From assembly GCA_036985715.1 (NCBI GenBank), contig BTQE01000034.1, positions 1 through 28,455 of the forward strand: a DNA stretch of 28,455 nt, written 5' to 3'. Under the pieces are notes generated by a model, which was not told where the DNA came from, searched no databases, and worked only from the letters and a program-made list of their open reading frames with translations. The DNA comes from SMXL01 sp036985715 (GTDB lineage Bacteria > Bacteroidota > Rhodothermia > Rhodothermales > UBA10348). This document shows, piece by piece, positions 15,672-24,093 of this stretch. The position numbers and the translations under genes are program-made. Position 1 is the first letter of the stretch. Every line of letters begins with the position of its first letter.

Positions 15672-17009
15672 TTATTCTACCGTTTCCAAAACCTCAGCCC
15701 CGGGAACCAATGATGGACGACATCGAGCTTCAAATTCTTCCCGGAATCGCGCGATCGTATACCTTACCGGCCAGGCAGCAGCGTCTGCGAGGGCGCAAAC
15801 GGTCCTTCCCTCCATTTGGGAACAGAGGTCGACGAGCAGATCCAGGTCGCGGATATTGCCTTCTCCCTCCTCGATGCGAGTTACAATGTTTTCGAGCCAG
15901 CCCGTCCCCTCTCGACAGGGAGTACACTGACCACAACTTTCGTGGTGGTAGAAATGGGTCACCCGGCGAAGCCACGCCACAATGTCCGTATCCTCGTCCA
16001 AGATGAGCATGCCACTGGTCCCCATCATCGAACCGGCGTCGCGCATGGTTTCGGCGTCCATGGTGACTCCGTCTACCATAGAGGCCGTCAGCACCGGGGT
16101 AGAACTGCCGCCCGGGATGACGGCTTTCAGTTTTTTCCCGTTCCGCATGCCGCCGGCCACCTTTTCGATGAGATCAGTGATCAGCATTCCCGTGGGATAC
16201 TCGTAAACACCGGGCCGGTTGACGTGCCCGGAGATCCCGTATAGAACGGGTCCGGGATGTTTTTCTGCTCCAATTTGTGAAAACCACTCGCCGCCGTGGT
16301 TAATAATTAACGGGACGCATGCCAGCGTTTCGACATTGTTAATGGTGGTCGGATATCCCCAAATGCCATTCTGGGCAGGGAAAGGGGGTTTGGCGCGGGG
16401 GTAGGCTCGCTTGCCCTCCAGTGAGTTCATCAGACTCGATTCTTCCCCGCAGATGTAGGCACCCGCACCCTTGTGGATTACGATGTCGGTAGAGAAGTCG
16501 GTGCCCAGAATATTCTGACCGACGTATCCTCTGGCGTACGCCTTTTCCAGCTCAGCCTCCATATGCGTGATCCAGTCCGCAAATTCACCGCGCACGTACA
16601 TGTACGCAGTCTTAATCGACATTGCATAGCAGGCGAGCAGCATTCCTTCGAAGACGAGGTGCGGGTTGTACTCCATGAGTTGCCGATCCTTGAACGTTCC
16701 CGGCTCCGACTCATCGGCATTGCAGCACAGAAACCTCGGCACCTTTTCGTCAACCGGTGGCATAAACGTCCATTTCAGCCCGCAGGGGAAGCCTGCGCCG
16801 CCGCGCCCTCGTAATACACCTCGCTGAACCTCCTCGGTTACCGACTGGGGCGTCCACTTGTCAGTCGACAAAGCATCTCGGAGTGTCTGGTACCCACCCT
16901 CGCCCTCATACACCTCCAATTTGTGGAGGTCGTTAACCGGAGGAAGCAGAACGCGCTGGTAATTCTGCCAATCGCCAGCTTTGGATTGTCCTGTAGGCAT
17001 TACTTCCAT
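15672..17009 (-). CDS. nuoF: NADH-quinone oxidoreductase subunit F (NADH-binding)
   Basis: Carries the NADH site, the FMN and a 4Fe-4S cluster at the electron entry of complex I. The glycine-rich FMN/NADH loop GRGGAGFPCGLKW is near residue 70, the GAGAYICGEESSLMNSLEGK motif is central, and the 4Fe-4S ligands lie in SCGQCTPCREGTGW, with a further Cys near the C-terminus (GRTVCALADAAAWP). The 445-residue length is normal. An alternative start at the Met three codons in (MPTGQ) is possible. It follows nuoE by 20 bases and precedes nuoG by 22. Confidence 0.97.
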   Translation of the reverse strand: MEVMPTGQSKAGDWQNYQRVLLPPVNDLHKLEVYEGEGGYQTLRDALSTDKWTPQSVTEEVQRGVLRGRGGAGFPCGLKWTFMPPVDEKVPRFLCCNADESEPGTFKDRQLMEYNPHLVFEGMLLACYAMSIKTAYMYVRGEFADWITHMEAELEKAYARGYVGQNILGTDFSTDIVIHKGAGAYICGEESSLMNSLEGKRAYPRAKPPFPAQNGIWGYPTTINNVETLACVPLIINHGGEWFSQIGAEKHPGPVLYGISGHVNRPGVYEYPTGMLITDLIEKVAGGMRNGKKLKAVIPGGSSTPVLTASMVDGVTMDAETMRDAGSMMGTSGMLILDEDTDIVAWLRRVTHFYHHESCGQCTPCREGTGWLENIVTRIEEGEGNIRDLDLLVDLCSQMEGRTVCALADAAAWPVRYTIARFREEFEARCRPSLVPGAEVLETVE

Positions 17010-17029
17010 GATGCTCGTTCGTGAATGCG

Positions 17030-17716
17030 TTACCTGACGGTTTTCGATACCGGGCGGGGACCCGGCGCATGAATGTCTTTAACGTCTGACCGTCGATTGC
17101 CACCCAGATCGTCTTCGTCCTGAGGTAGCGTTACGGAGGTGAAGTCTGGCATTTTTCCCTTGCGCAGAGCGTCGATCAGTGCGTCCACTTTCTCGTTCGT
17201 CAAGTCCAGCGCATAACGACCGTTTGTAATCTGAAGCATGGGTGCGGACCCGCATGCACCCAGGCACTCGGCCTCCTGAATGGTGAACAGGCCGTCATCG
17301 GTCGTCTCGCCGGCCTGAACTCCCAGTTTGGACTCGAGGTAATGCAGAATATCATACCCTCCAGACACCTGACACGAGAAGCAGGTACACACGTCCAACA
17401 CATGCTTACCTTTCTTCTTCTTGAAATACTGGGTGTAAAAAGTGGCGACCCCATACGCTTTTGCATACGGAATACCGACCTCGTCTGCTGTCAATCGGAT
17501 GACTTCGGGCGGGAGAAACTCGAACTTCTCCTGGGCAAGCCACAGCGCTCGCATAATGGCCCCGTCGACGGTCGGATACTGACTTTTCCACCGCTCGATC
17601 TGCTGTTTCTCGTCGTTAGAGAAAACCAGTTGGTCGCTCGAAAAAACGGGATCGGGATTCCGTTCTGGCATCAGCGCGACGTTGTCCGTACCAGGATCTT
17701 TAATGAAATCGGTCAT
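17030..17716 (-). CDS. nuoE: NADH-quinone oxidoreductase subunit E
   Basis: A 24-kDa-type subunit of complex I with a thioredoxin-fold 2Fe-2S domain, partnering NuoF. The four ligands are in CTCFSCQ (C-x4-C) and ECLGACG (C-x3-C). The upstream four-helix region YPTVDGAIMRALWLAQEKF...YGVATFYTQYF is typical. At 228 residues it is longer than E. coli NuoE (166): it has about 30 extra residues in front and a charged, Pro/Asp-rich tail of about 40 residues. The tail is probably disordered and has no recognised function. It lies between nuoD (29 bases) and nuoF (20 bases). Confidence 0.96.
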   Translation of the reverse strand: MTDFIKDPGTDNVALMPERNPDPVFSSDQLVFSNDEKQQIERWKSQYPTVDGAIMRALWLAQEKFEFLPPEVIRLTADEVGIPYAKAYGVATFYTQYFKKKKGKHVLDVCTCFSCQVSGGYDILHYLESKLGVQAGETTDDGLFTIQEAECLGACGSAPMLQITNGRYALDLTNEKVDALIDALRKGKMPDFTSVTLPQDEDDLGGNRRSDVKDIHAPGPRPVSKTVR

Positions 17717-17745
17717 TCCGAAATATCCATGTTTAACACTGGTTG

Positions 17746-19059
17746 CTATTTGTCTGCTTCGCCAAGAACGGGGTCGACCGTGCCGATCATTACGACCATG
17801 TCACCCATCGTCCCGCCCTCGAGCATGTTCTCCAGGCCCTGGAGGTTCGAGAAACTGGGCGAATTAATTCGAGCGCGGCAGGGTCGTCCAGTGCCATCTG
17901 ACTGCAGATAGAAACCGAGCTCTCCCTTGGGGGACTCAATTGCGTGGTACACTTCGGCTCCCTTCGGTGGACAAACTCCCGTATCGGTGTACATAAAATC
18001 GTGGATCAGGCCTTCCATCGAGTAATAGACTTCGTCTTTGCCGGGGTACGACCGCTTGGCGTCGTCAGACCGAATTTCTCCTTCGGGAAGTCGATCCAGA
18101 CATTGTCGGATAATTTTGATGGCTTCTTTCATTTCTTCCATCCGCACAAAATACCGGGCCAGAGCGTCTCCCTCGGTGCGTGTTGGAATCGTGAAGTCAA
18201 CTTCGTCATACTTCAGGTACGGCTCGAATCGTCGAATGTCGTGTCCAACTCCGGAGCCCCGTAGGTTGGCACCGGTCATACCGAATTCAATAGCCTCTTC
18301 TGGCGTCAGTACACCGATTCCCTCTACGCGGTCGATCCAGATTCGATTGCGGTTGAGCAACTTTTCCCACTCAACCACGGCTGCGGGAAAGTGCTCCACA
18401 AAATCTTCGATCAGCTTAATGCCTGTCCCGCCCAGATCAGTGACCAGGCCACCAATTCGACTGTGAGAAACCGTCAGGCGGGCGCCTGCGACTTCGTCAA
18501 AGATGCTGTAGAGGTCTTCACGAAATTGGAATGTCCACAGGAATACGGAAACAGCGCCCGCGTCCATGAGTGCGACCCCCATCCACAAAAGGTGCGAAGA
18601 GATCCGGGCAAGTTCGCTCATGATCATTCGAATCCACTGAGCGCGCTCCGGGACTTCAACCGCTGCGAGCTTTTCAACTGCAAGACACCAGGCCACGTTG
18701 TTGCTGTACGGTGCCAGATAATCCATGCGGTCCGTATACGGCATGAATTCCTGGTAAGTCTTGGATTCGGCCAGTTTCTCGAGACCCCGGTGCAGGTAAC
18801 CGATATCGAGAACGCATTTTTCTATCGTCTCGCCGTCGAGTTGAATAGCGCATCTCAACACGCCGTGTGTGGCAGGATGCTGGGGGCCCATATTGAGCAC
18901 CATCTGATTGTCCAGTGGATCAACAGATTCAGCTTCGTCCGGAGGACGGACCTCCTCAAGCCACGCGTGCTTGCTTTCCAGCCTTCGATAGATGGCTTCG
19001 TTGTGCCGTGGCCAGTACGAGAGTGTCTTTCCGAAATCGATTTGTGGGATGATGCTCAT
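17746..19059 (-). CDS. nuoD: NADH-quinone oxidoreductase subunit D
   Basis: A 49-kDa-type subunit of complex I, related to the hydrogenase large subunit and lining the quinone site. The quinone-site motif GPQHPATHGVLR is at about residues 58-69, followed by IGYLHRGLEKLAESKTYQEF and PYTDRMDYLAP. The C-terminal region ESPKGELGFYLQSDGTGRPCR is also characteristic. The protein is 437 residues and not fused to NuoC. Its ATG overlaps the nuoC stop by four bases (ATGA), indicating translational coupling. Confidence 0.97.
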   Translation of the reverse strand: MSIIPQIDFGKTLSYWPRHNEAIYRRLESKHAWLEEVRPPDEAESVDPLDNQMVLNMGPQHPATHGVLRCAIQLDGETIEKCVLDIGYLHRGLEKLAESKTYQEFMPYTDRMDYLAPYSNNVAWCLAVEKLAAVEVPERAQWIRMIMSELARISSHLLWMGVALMDAGAVSVFLWTFQFREDLYSIFDEVAGARLTVSHSRIGGLVTDLGGTGIKLIEDFVEHFPAAVVEWEKLLNRNRIWIDRVEGIGVLTPEEAIEFGMTGANLRGSGVGHDIRRFEPYLKYDEVDFTIPTRTEGDALARYFVRMEEMKEAIKIIRQCLDRLPEGEIRSDDAKRSYPGKDEVYYSMEGLIHDFMYTDTGVCPPKGAEVYHAIESPKGELGFYLQSDGTGRPCRARINSPSFSNLQGLENMLEGGTMGDMVVMIGTVDPVLGEADK

Positions 19060-19784
19060 TTGTCATCTGGTCTCTCAGAGGGCATTTCTGAACGGATCTC
19101 AGAAAGATCCTCACCCGGTTCTTCGTCAAAACTCTTTACCGGCTTCGACCCGTGAGCTGCCGGGAACGGATCCATCGTCAATCCGGCTTCGGGCGATTGG
19201 GGCGGTAGCGGGAGGGATCCGGGAATGCCCAGGAGTGGAAATTCCTTTCGAAGTGGATGGTATTCGAAATCCTCTGGCATATACATCCGACGCAGATCGG
19301 GATGACCTACAAACCGGATTCCAAACATGTCATAGCATTCGCGCTCGTTCCAGTCTGCAGCTCGGAAAACGTCGGTCAGAGTCGGGGCTTCAAGATCAGA
19401 TTCGTCGATTCGAATTTTAACACGCAGGCGTTGTTCGTTTTCGATCGAAACCAAATTGTAGAAGATCTCATAGCGCTCCTCGTCGGTGAACCGGTCAATG
19501 CCGCCAAGATCGGATAGGAAATTAAACCCGAGCTCGTCTTTCAGATAGGTACAGACTTCGACGAGTCGGTCCCGGGCGATGAGAACCGTGTGCTCGCCGG
19601 CATACACCGACGCCGCGCGTACGGCTTCACCGAATCGTTCTTTGAGTCCCGACACGACGTCTGGAACGATGGTAGTCGACTTTACGTGAGGATTCTCCCG
19701 TTCAGCGGACTCATCTGACGAGACGACCGGTGTAAACAGGAACGGGAGCGTTTTAGGCTGGGTGGGTTGCTGCTCTGACGGCAT
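19056..19784 (-). CDS. nuoC: NADH-quinone oxidoreductase subunit C
   Basis: A 30-kDa-type subunit of the complex I peripheral arm, contacting NuoD and NuoB. The signature is RAADWNERECYDMFGIRFVGHPDLRRM at about residues 140-166, then YHPLRKEFPL. It is a separate protein, not the NuoCD fusion of enterobacteria. Both ends are extended: about 35 hydrophilic residues at the N-terminus and about 45 Glu/Asp/Ser/Pro-rich residues at the C-terminus, with repeated Ser-Glu motifs, likely disordered. The stop overlaps nuoD by four bases. Upstream, 20 bases separate it from nuoB. Confidence 0.95.
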   Translation of the reverse strand: MPSEQQPTQPKTLPFLFTPVVSSDESAERENPHVKSTTIVPDVVSGLKERFGEAVRAASVYAGEHTVLIARDRLVEVCTYLKDELGFNFLSDLGGIDRFTDEERYEIFYNLVSIENEQRLRVKIRIDESDLEAPTLTDVFRAADWNERECYDMFGIRFVGHPDLRRMYMPEDFEYHPLRKEFPLLGIPGSLPLPPQSPEAGLTMDPFPAAHGSKPVKSFDEEPGEDLSEIRSEMPSERPDDK

Positions 19785-19804
19785 GAAAAGGAGTATTTGT
19801 TGAA

Positions 19805-20386
19805 CTATTTCTGACCGTACAGTCGGTCTGGTGTGATAGCAGCGTCGCCATCGGGAGTGATGATCTTAGGTCGCACTGGCTCGATAGAACGGTGCTTCTC
19901 GCCGACGGCTCCATCTCGTGCGATTGAATATTCATTCCGAATCTTCTCCTGAATATCCATGAGAGCATGAATAACGGCTTCTGGACGGGGAGGGCATCCT
20001 GGGATATACACATCCACAGGAAGAAAATTATCGCATCCCTGAACTACGCCGTAACAGCGGTGCATACCACCGCTTGAAGCACAAGCTCCCATTGCGATAA
20101 CCCACTTGGGATCGGCCATCTGATCCCACACTCGCCGAATCGCATGAGCCATTTTGTAACTGACCCAGCCGGCGACGATCATCAGGTCGGCCTGTCTGGG
20201 CGAAAAACGCATCGCTTCGCTTCCAAATCTTGCGACATCGTATTTGGGTGATGCAAATGCCATCATCTCGATTGCACAACACGCGAGGCCCATTGGCATC
20301 GGCATCAACGAGTTCGAACGAGCCCAGTTAACGACCACGTCGACTCGCGTTGTCAAATATCCTTGGTTAAAAGCGTCAGATTCCAT
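19805..20386 (-). CDS. nuoB: NADH-quinone oxidoreductase subunit B
   Basis: A PSST-type subunit of complex I that carries cluster N2, the last iron-sulfur centre before quinone. The ligands are the tandem Cys36-Cys37 (GLACCAIEMM), Cys102 (MGACASSGG) and Cys131 (IPGCPPRPE). Their spacing (65 and 29 residues) equals that of Thermus Nqo6. The 193-residue length includes a hydrophilic tail of about 40 residues beyond the conserved core. It lies between nuoA and nuoC in the conserved order. Confidence 0.97.
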   Translation of the reverse strand: MESDAFNQGYLTTRVDVVVNWARSNSLMPMPMGLACCAIEMMAFASPKYDVARFGSEAMRFSPRQADLMIVAGWVSYKMAHAIRRVWDQMADPKWVIAMGACASSGGMHRCYGVVQGCDNFLPVDVYIPGCPPRPEAVIHALMDIQEKIRNEYSIARDGAVGEKHRSIEPVRPKIITPDGDAAITPDRLYGQK

Positions 20387-20450
20387 AATTCAAGATCTGG
20401 AAATATTCGGCATCTCGGGAGAGGCCGTGCACGATTCGCGCGAACAAACC

Positions 20451-20822
20451 TCAATCGAATTCGAGACCTCCTTTCTTGATATCGTATACCAGGCCAATGG
20501 CAAGAATGATCACAAAAATCGTTACGACTCCGAGTACCTCGAGTCCAATGCCGGCTTCTAAAAAATTCCTGAAACTGGCCGCCCAGGGGTATAAAAAAAC
20601 AACTTCTACATCGAAGACGATGAAGATCATCGCGACCAGATAGAACTTGACTGAGTATCTGGCCCGAGCCGTTCCAATCGGATCCATACCGCTTTCATAC
20701 GGCATTTGCTTAATCCGATTCGGCCGGCTGGGCCCGAGTAACGCAGCCCCTTTCAAGAAGGCAAGCGCCAGGACAATCGCCAGGCCCAGCTGTATAAAAA
20801 AGGGACCGTATTCTACTAACAT
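20451..20822 (-). CDS. nuoA: NADH-quinone oxidoreductase subunit A
   Basis: A small membrane subunit of complex I (ND3 homologue) with three hydrophobic helices. The conserved loop after helix 1 is present (KQMPYESGMDPIG), followed by RYSVKFYLVAMIFIVFDVEVVFLYPWA, which holds the conserved acidic residues of helix 2. I start it at the ATG at 20822 (MLVEYGPFF, 123 residues), which matches the usual family start. The frame stays open to a GTG at 20924, but that 34-residue extension does not look like NuoA. It is the first gene of the cluster. The 152 bases between it and the hairpin at 20975 should contain the operon promoter, but no convincing match was found. Confidence 0.93.
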   Translation of the reverse strand: MLVEYGPFFIQLGLAIVLALAFLKGAALLGPSRPNRIKQMPYESGMDPIGTARARYSVKFYLVAMIFIVFDVEVVFLYPWAASFRNFLEAGIGLEVLGVVTIFVIILAIGLVYDIKKGGLEFD

Positions 20823-20974
20823 ATCTGTATAACCCGGATTTGCAGCCGGACTGTGATCATCTCGTTTGAGCGACTTGAGTACCGTTCGGCCGTGACTTAG
20901 CCCAGCGGCACGGAAGCTACCCACTCTTCCTACTCAAGTCAAAGACCGATGAGTTGAAGATTGGTCAAAGAGAG

Positions 20975-21005
20975 AGGGCGGACGCGCTCCGCGCGCGCCC
21001 GCCCT
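20975..21005 (-). terminator. GC-rich hairpin after the TonB receptor gene
   Basis: A 31-base near-perfect hairpin (12 pairs around one A-C mismatch, 5-base loop) begins 28 bases after the TonB receptor stop. On the minus strand it is followed by CTCTCTTTGACC, an imperfect U-rich tail. It separates the receptor gene from nuoA and probably ends the receptor transcript. Confidence 0.6.
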
Positions 21006-21032
21006 ATAATCCAAGTTTCGCGATAGAGATCC

Positions 21033-23900
21033 CTATCGTACGCTGTACGTAACGCGAGCAATCGCCATGCGCCCAAGCTGAGGAGCGCCAATGAATTCAC
21101 GATGCAAGTCGTCCGTCACGTTCGAGACACCAATGTCAATTCGCAGACCCGGTGCATATTGATTGAGGTCATATCCAACGCCCACATCCAGAAGGAAGTA
21201 ACTTTTCAGGATTCCTTCGTACGGTCCGGACAGAATAGGGAACTCGTCAGAGTACCGACCCGCCGCATTGAACGAGAATCCGGATGGCATGGTGTATTCG
21301 AATCCGGCACGGAATTTTTTTGCCGGCGCGTTCAATGCCAGTTTCCGGTCCGTACCCTCCTCATCTAATTCTTTCGCACTGAAGAAATCGTCGGATACGA
21401 ACGAGACATTGCCAAAGATGTTGAGCTCGTCCGAGACCATCACCTGAACCGACGCATCCACACCGTAAAAGTCGACCTTGCCGAAATTACGGTAAGACAG
21501 CATGAGTTCGGGCGTTTTACCAAGACCCGGGTTATTTTCCAGGGGCTGTACAATGGCAACCGGTGTAGAAGAATCTGGAAGGGCGGAACCGGCCAGGCCG
21601 ACGATCAAGCCGGCGGCCGCCTCGGGCGATACGCCAAACAGACCCAGTGTACCCGCCAATTGTGCATTTCCTTCTATCCCGTCGGCCACTGCTGCAGTCA
21701 GGTCGTTCGACAGATTTGGCACAAAAACGAAGGGCGTCTCCATGATCAGAGGACCGATGAAATCTTTCTTTTGGGTGTAATAGGCGTCTACAGCAACCAA
21801 AATCTTGTTGTTGATCAGGCCCTTGTATCCCAGTTCAATGGTTTCAGCGATTGCCGACTTCAGCGGCGCAATGGCTTGAAGATCATTGACGAACACAGGT
21901 TCGAGTGTCGTCAGATTGAGCACACCCAAGATTCCTCTAGAAAACCCGTTTACATTTGTTCCACCGGCAGGCGACAACAACCCAACGAGCGCAGCGGTTT
22001 GTCCGTCGTTTACGGGGATTCCATTCTGGTTCAGAACCGCCGTCAGCTGCGCCGTGGGTATCGCCGCGAGGCCGGCATACAGGGATGCATACGTGGCATC
22101 AAGTGGTAATCCGGCGGGTGTCGGTACTCCAAGAGCCGCCGGGTTCAAGCTGGTTGCAACCAGATCCGTTCCAGCGATAGCTTCGAAGGCTGGATTGCGT
22201 TCCCACGAAAATCCGCTTCCTGAGCCTCTTCCCCGGATGAGAATGTCCGATCCTGGAACGACGCCGGCGACGATGTCCAGGAAATTCGAATTCGAGGTCG
22301 GCGAGCTGAACGCCCGGTTGTACGTTACGCGAAACGAGTGCCCTGGACCGGGTGAGAACACAAGTGCAGCTCTCGGTGATATGGTGAGATTCTCCTGGAC
22401 GTTGTTGTAGTCCCCTCGAGCTGCGATCGTCAGGTTCAGCCGGTTGGTTAACCTGGTCGTAGACTGGACATACGCCCCGTATTCCGAGATGTCGTCATCG
22501 TCTTCGTTACGACCGTTGATGGTTCCCTCCGTATCCGGCCGCGTTAACTCCAGGTCAACGCCAAAAATGAAAGACTGACGGCCGTCGGCGAACGTTGCGT
22601 CGTACTGTGCCTGTGCGTTGTAGAGAACGCCTTTGTCGACGACTATGTCGTGCTTAAGGTCGCCTCCAACCGGTTCTATATCGAGTCCGTAAACGAAAGA
22701 ATTGCCGGCTGAATTCTTATTTACATAAACCTGGGCGAAAAAATTGTCGAGCTTCAGGCGAAGTTGACCGTACGAATAACCGAAGCCGTCTCCCTGGACT
22801 GTACCGATTCCCGAGAGAACCGACGCGGTAAACTCAGAATGTCCACCGTTAACAATCAGTGCTCGATTGGGTCCAAACCGATACTCCAGCGTGCCGTTGA
22901 GATTGAATTTGTCGTATCCGTTATCGCGCACACTCGCCGTTCCGGGCGTCAAACGATCCTGCTTGATCTGAATGGCATCTTCCGGGTTGTCAGGATCCAA
23001 TTCCCAATCCTTGGCCTGACCATACATCCCCGTAATTTTGTAACCAATGTTTTTCTTGGTTCCAGTCACACCCGCGTGTCGGAACTGTGCACCGAATAAC
23101 GATCGCTCCCCTCCACTGACTGAGATCGTTGTACCGGGGTGAGTGAACGGATCTTTTGAGATAAAATGAATGACACCGGCGTCTACGCCGGCTCCGTAAA
23201 GTGCCGATCCAGGACCTCGAACCACCTCGATGCGGTCTACGTCAATATTCATAATCGGCATGATCGAATAGAGATTGACGGCCAGGGAAGGGGCGGCCGC
23301 CTGCCGGTAATCCGTGAGTACGTAGGCCGCACCTGAGAAGGCATTATTGAAACCGCGAAGAACAACTTCCCTGCGATCGACGCCTGTCTGAGCCATGTCG
23401 ACTCCCGTAGTCGTCCGCAGTGCATCAATGGAAGACGTACTGACGCTTCCTTCCACGTCATCTGAGTTGAGAACGGATATTGAGGCTGGGGCATCCAGGG
23501 CTTTTTCCTGACGCCGGGAGGCTGCAACCACAACCGTATTCAATTCGAATCCCGTTTGACCGAGGGCAAAATCGACCGTTAAGGATTGTCCGGAAGAAAG
23601 CGTAACCGACTGCTCAGCTTCCTGAAAGCCGACGAAACGGGCAATCACCGAGAAACTACCGGTCGCTGCTACGTCTAGAGAGTACGCGCCGTCCAGGTCT
23701 GTGGCGACGCCAGCTACATGGTCGCCAGAGGCATCGACGACCGTAACCGTCGCTCCGGGAAGCGTATATCCTCCGTCGGATTCGGTGACCGTCCCGGATA
23801 CCGTCTGGCCATATGCTGAAGGAATCAAGATGCCAGGGAGAATAACCAGAGCTCCCAGTCTTAAATACTTGGAGGTGATGCGATCGAAAATGCAATTCAT
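21033..23900 (-). CDS. TonB-dependent outer-membrane receptor
   Basis: A 955-residue outer-membrane beta-barrel that takes up a ligand using TonB energy. In order: signal peptide (about 1-31, ending AYGQ), carboxypeptidase-regulatory-like beta-sandwich (about 32-112, TVSGTVTESDGG...GSFSVIARFVGF), plug domain (about 120-250, ending in the typical VDRIEVVRGPGSALYGAGVDAGVIHFISK), then the barrel to the C-terminus. Two long Ala/Gly/Leu-rich stretches (about residues 541-684 and 727-801) are probably extracellular loops. No SusD-like partner follows, so it is not a classical SusCD pair. The ligand is unknown. It lies downstream of two secreted amidohydrolases, which suggests peptide or acyl-amino-acid-type substrates. 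Confidence 0.94.
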   Translation of the reverse strand: MNCIFDRITSKYLRLGALVILPGILIPSAYGQTVSGTVTESDGGYTLPGATVTVVDASGDHVAGVATDLDGAYSLDVAATGSFSVIARFVGFQEAEQSVTLSSGQSLTVDFALGQTGFELNTVVVAASRRQEKALDAPASISVLNSDDVEGSVSTSSIDALRTTTGVDMAQTGVDRREVVLRGFNNAFSGAAYVLTDYRQAAAPSLAVNLYSIMPIMNIDVDRIEVVRGPGSALYGAGVDAGVIHFISKDPFTHPGTTISVSGGERSLFGAQFRHAGVTGTKKNIGYKITGMYGQAKDWELDPDNPEDAIQIKQDRLTPGTASVRDNGYDKFNLNGTLEYRFGPNRALIVNGGHSEFTASVLSGIGTVQGDGFGYSYGQLRLKLDNFFAQVYVNKNSAGNSFVYGLDIEPVGGDLKHDIVVDKGVLYNAQAQYDATFADGRQSFIFGVDLELTRPDTEGTINGRNEDDDDISEYGAYVQSTTRLTNRLNLTIAARGDYNNVQENLTISPRAALVFSPGPGHSFRVTYNRAFSSPTSNSNFLDIVAGVVPGSDILIRGRGSGSGFSWERNPAFEAIAGTDLVATSLNPAALGVPTPAGLPLDATYASLYAGLAAIPTAQLTAVLNQNGIPVNDGQTAALVGLLSPAGGTNVNGFSRGILGVLNLTTLEPVFVNDLQAIAPLKSAIAETIELGYKGLINNKILVAVDAYYTQKKDFIGPLIMETPFVFVPNLSNDLTAAVADGIEGNAQLAGTLGLFGVSPEAAAGLIVGLAGSALPDSSTPVAIVQPLENNPGLGKTPELMLSYRNFGKVDFYGVDASVQVMVSDELNIFGNVSFVSDDFFSAKELDEEGTDRKLALNAPAKKFRAGFEYTMPSGFSFNAAGRYSDEFPILSGPYEGILKSYFLLDVGVGYDLNQYAPGLRIDIGVSNVTDDLHREFIGAPQLGRMAIARVTYSVR

Positions 23901-24040
23901 GACACTCTACCAGGTTGTGAACGAATTAATCGACACCAATCTGAGAACCGATCTAAGATCCGATATGTTACTCGAATACGGAATGGGCATCTGAAACGGC
24001 CCAAGCGCCAAAATCCTGTATTCTTGACGGATATCTGGGG

Positions 24041-24071
24041 TAAAGTACGGTATTTAGTCCAAATTGAACAA
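24041..24071 (-). promoter_or_regulatory. Possible promoter for the TonB receptor gene
   Basis: In the 193-base gap before the receptor gene, the minus strand has TTG followed after 21 bases by TACTTTA, loosely like the Bacteroidota -33 (TTG) and -7 (TAnnTTTG) elements. It would leave a leader of about 130 bases. The match is imperfect; the gap shows no other recognisable element. Confidence 0.2.
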
Positions 24072-24093
24072 GAAACCCGTCTACCGACCCTCG

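Noticed and set aside
15176..16006. 276-codon plus-strand open frame opposite nuoG and nuoF
   Set aside because: It is antisense to two subunits with intact motifs, has no recognisable domain or signal, and has low-complexity Arg/Pro-rich composition typical of a shadow frame.
18391..19155. 254-codon plus-strand open frame opposite nuoD and nuoC
   Set aside because: It lies opposite well-supported nuoD/nuoC sequence and shows no family motif.
20823..20924. GTG-initiated 34-residue extension of NuoA
   Set aside because: It does not resemble NuoA, and MLVEYGPFF at 20822 matches the usual start just before helix 1.
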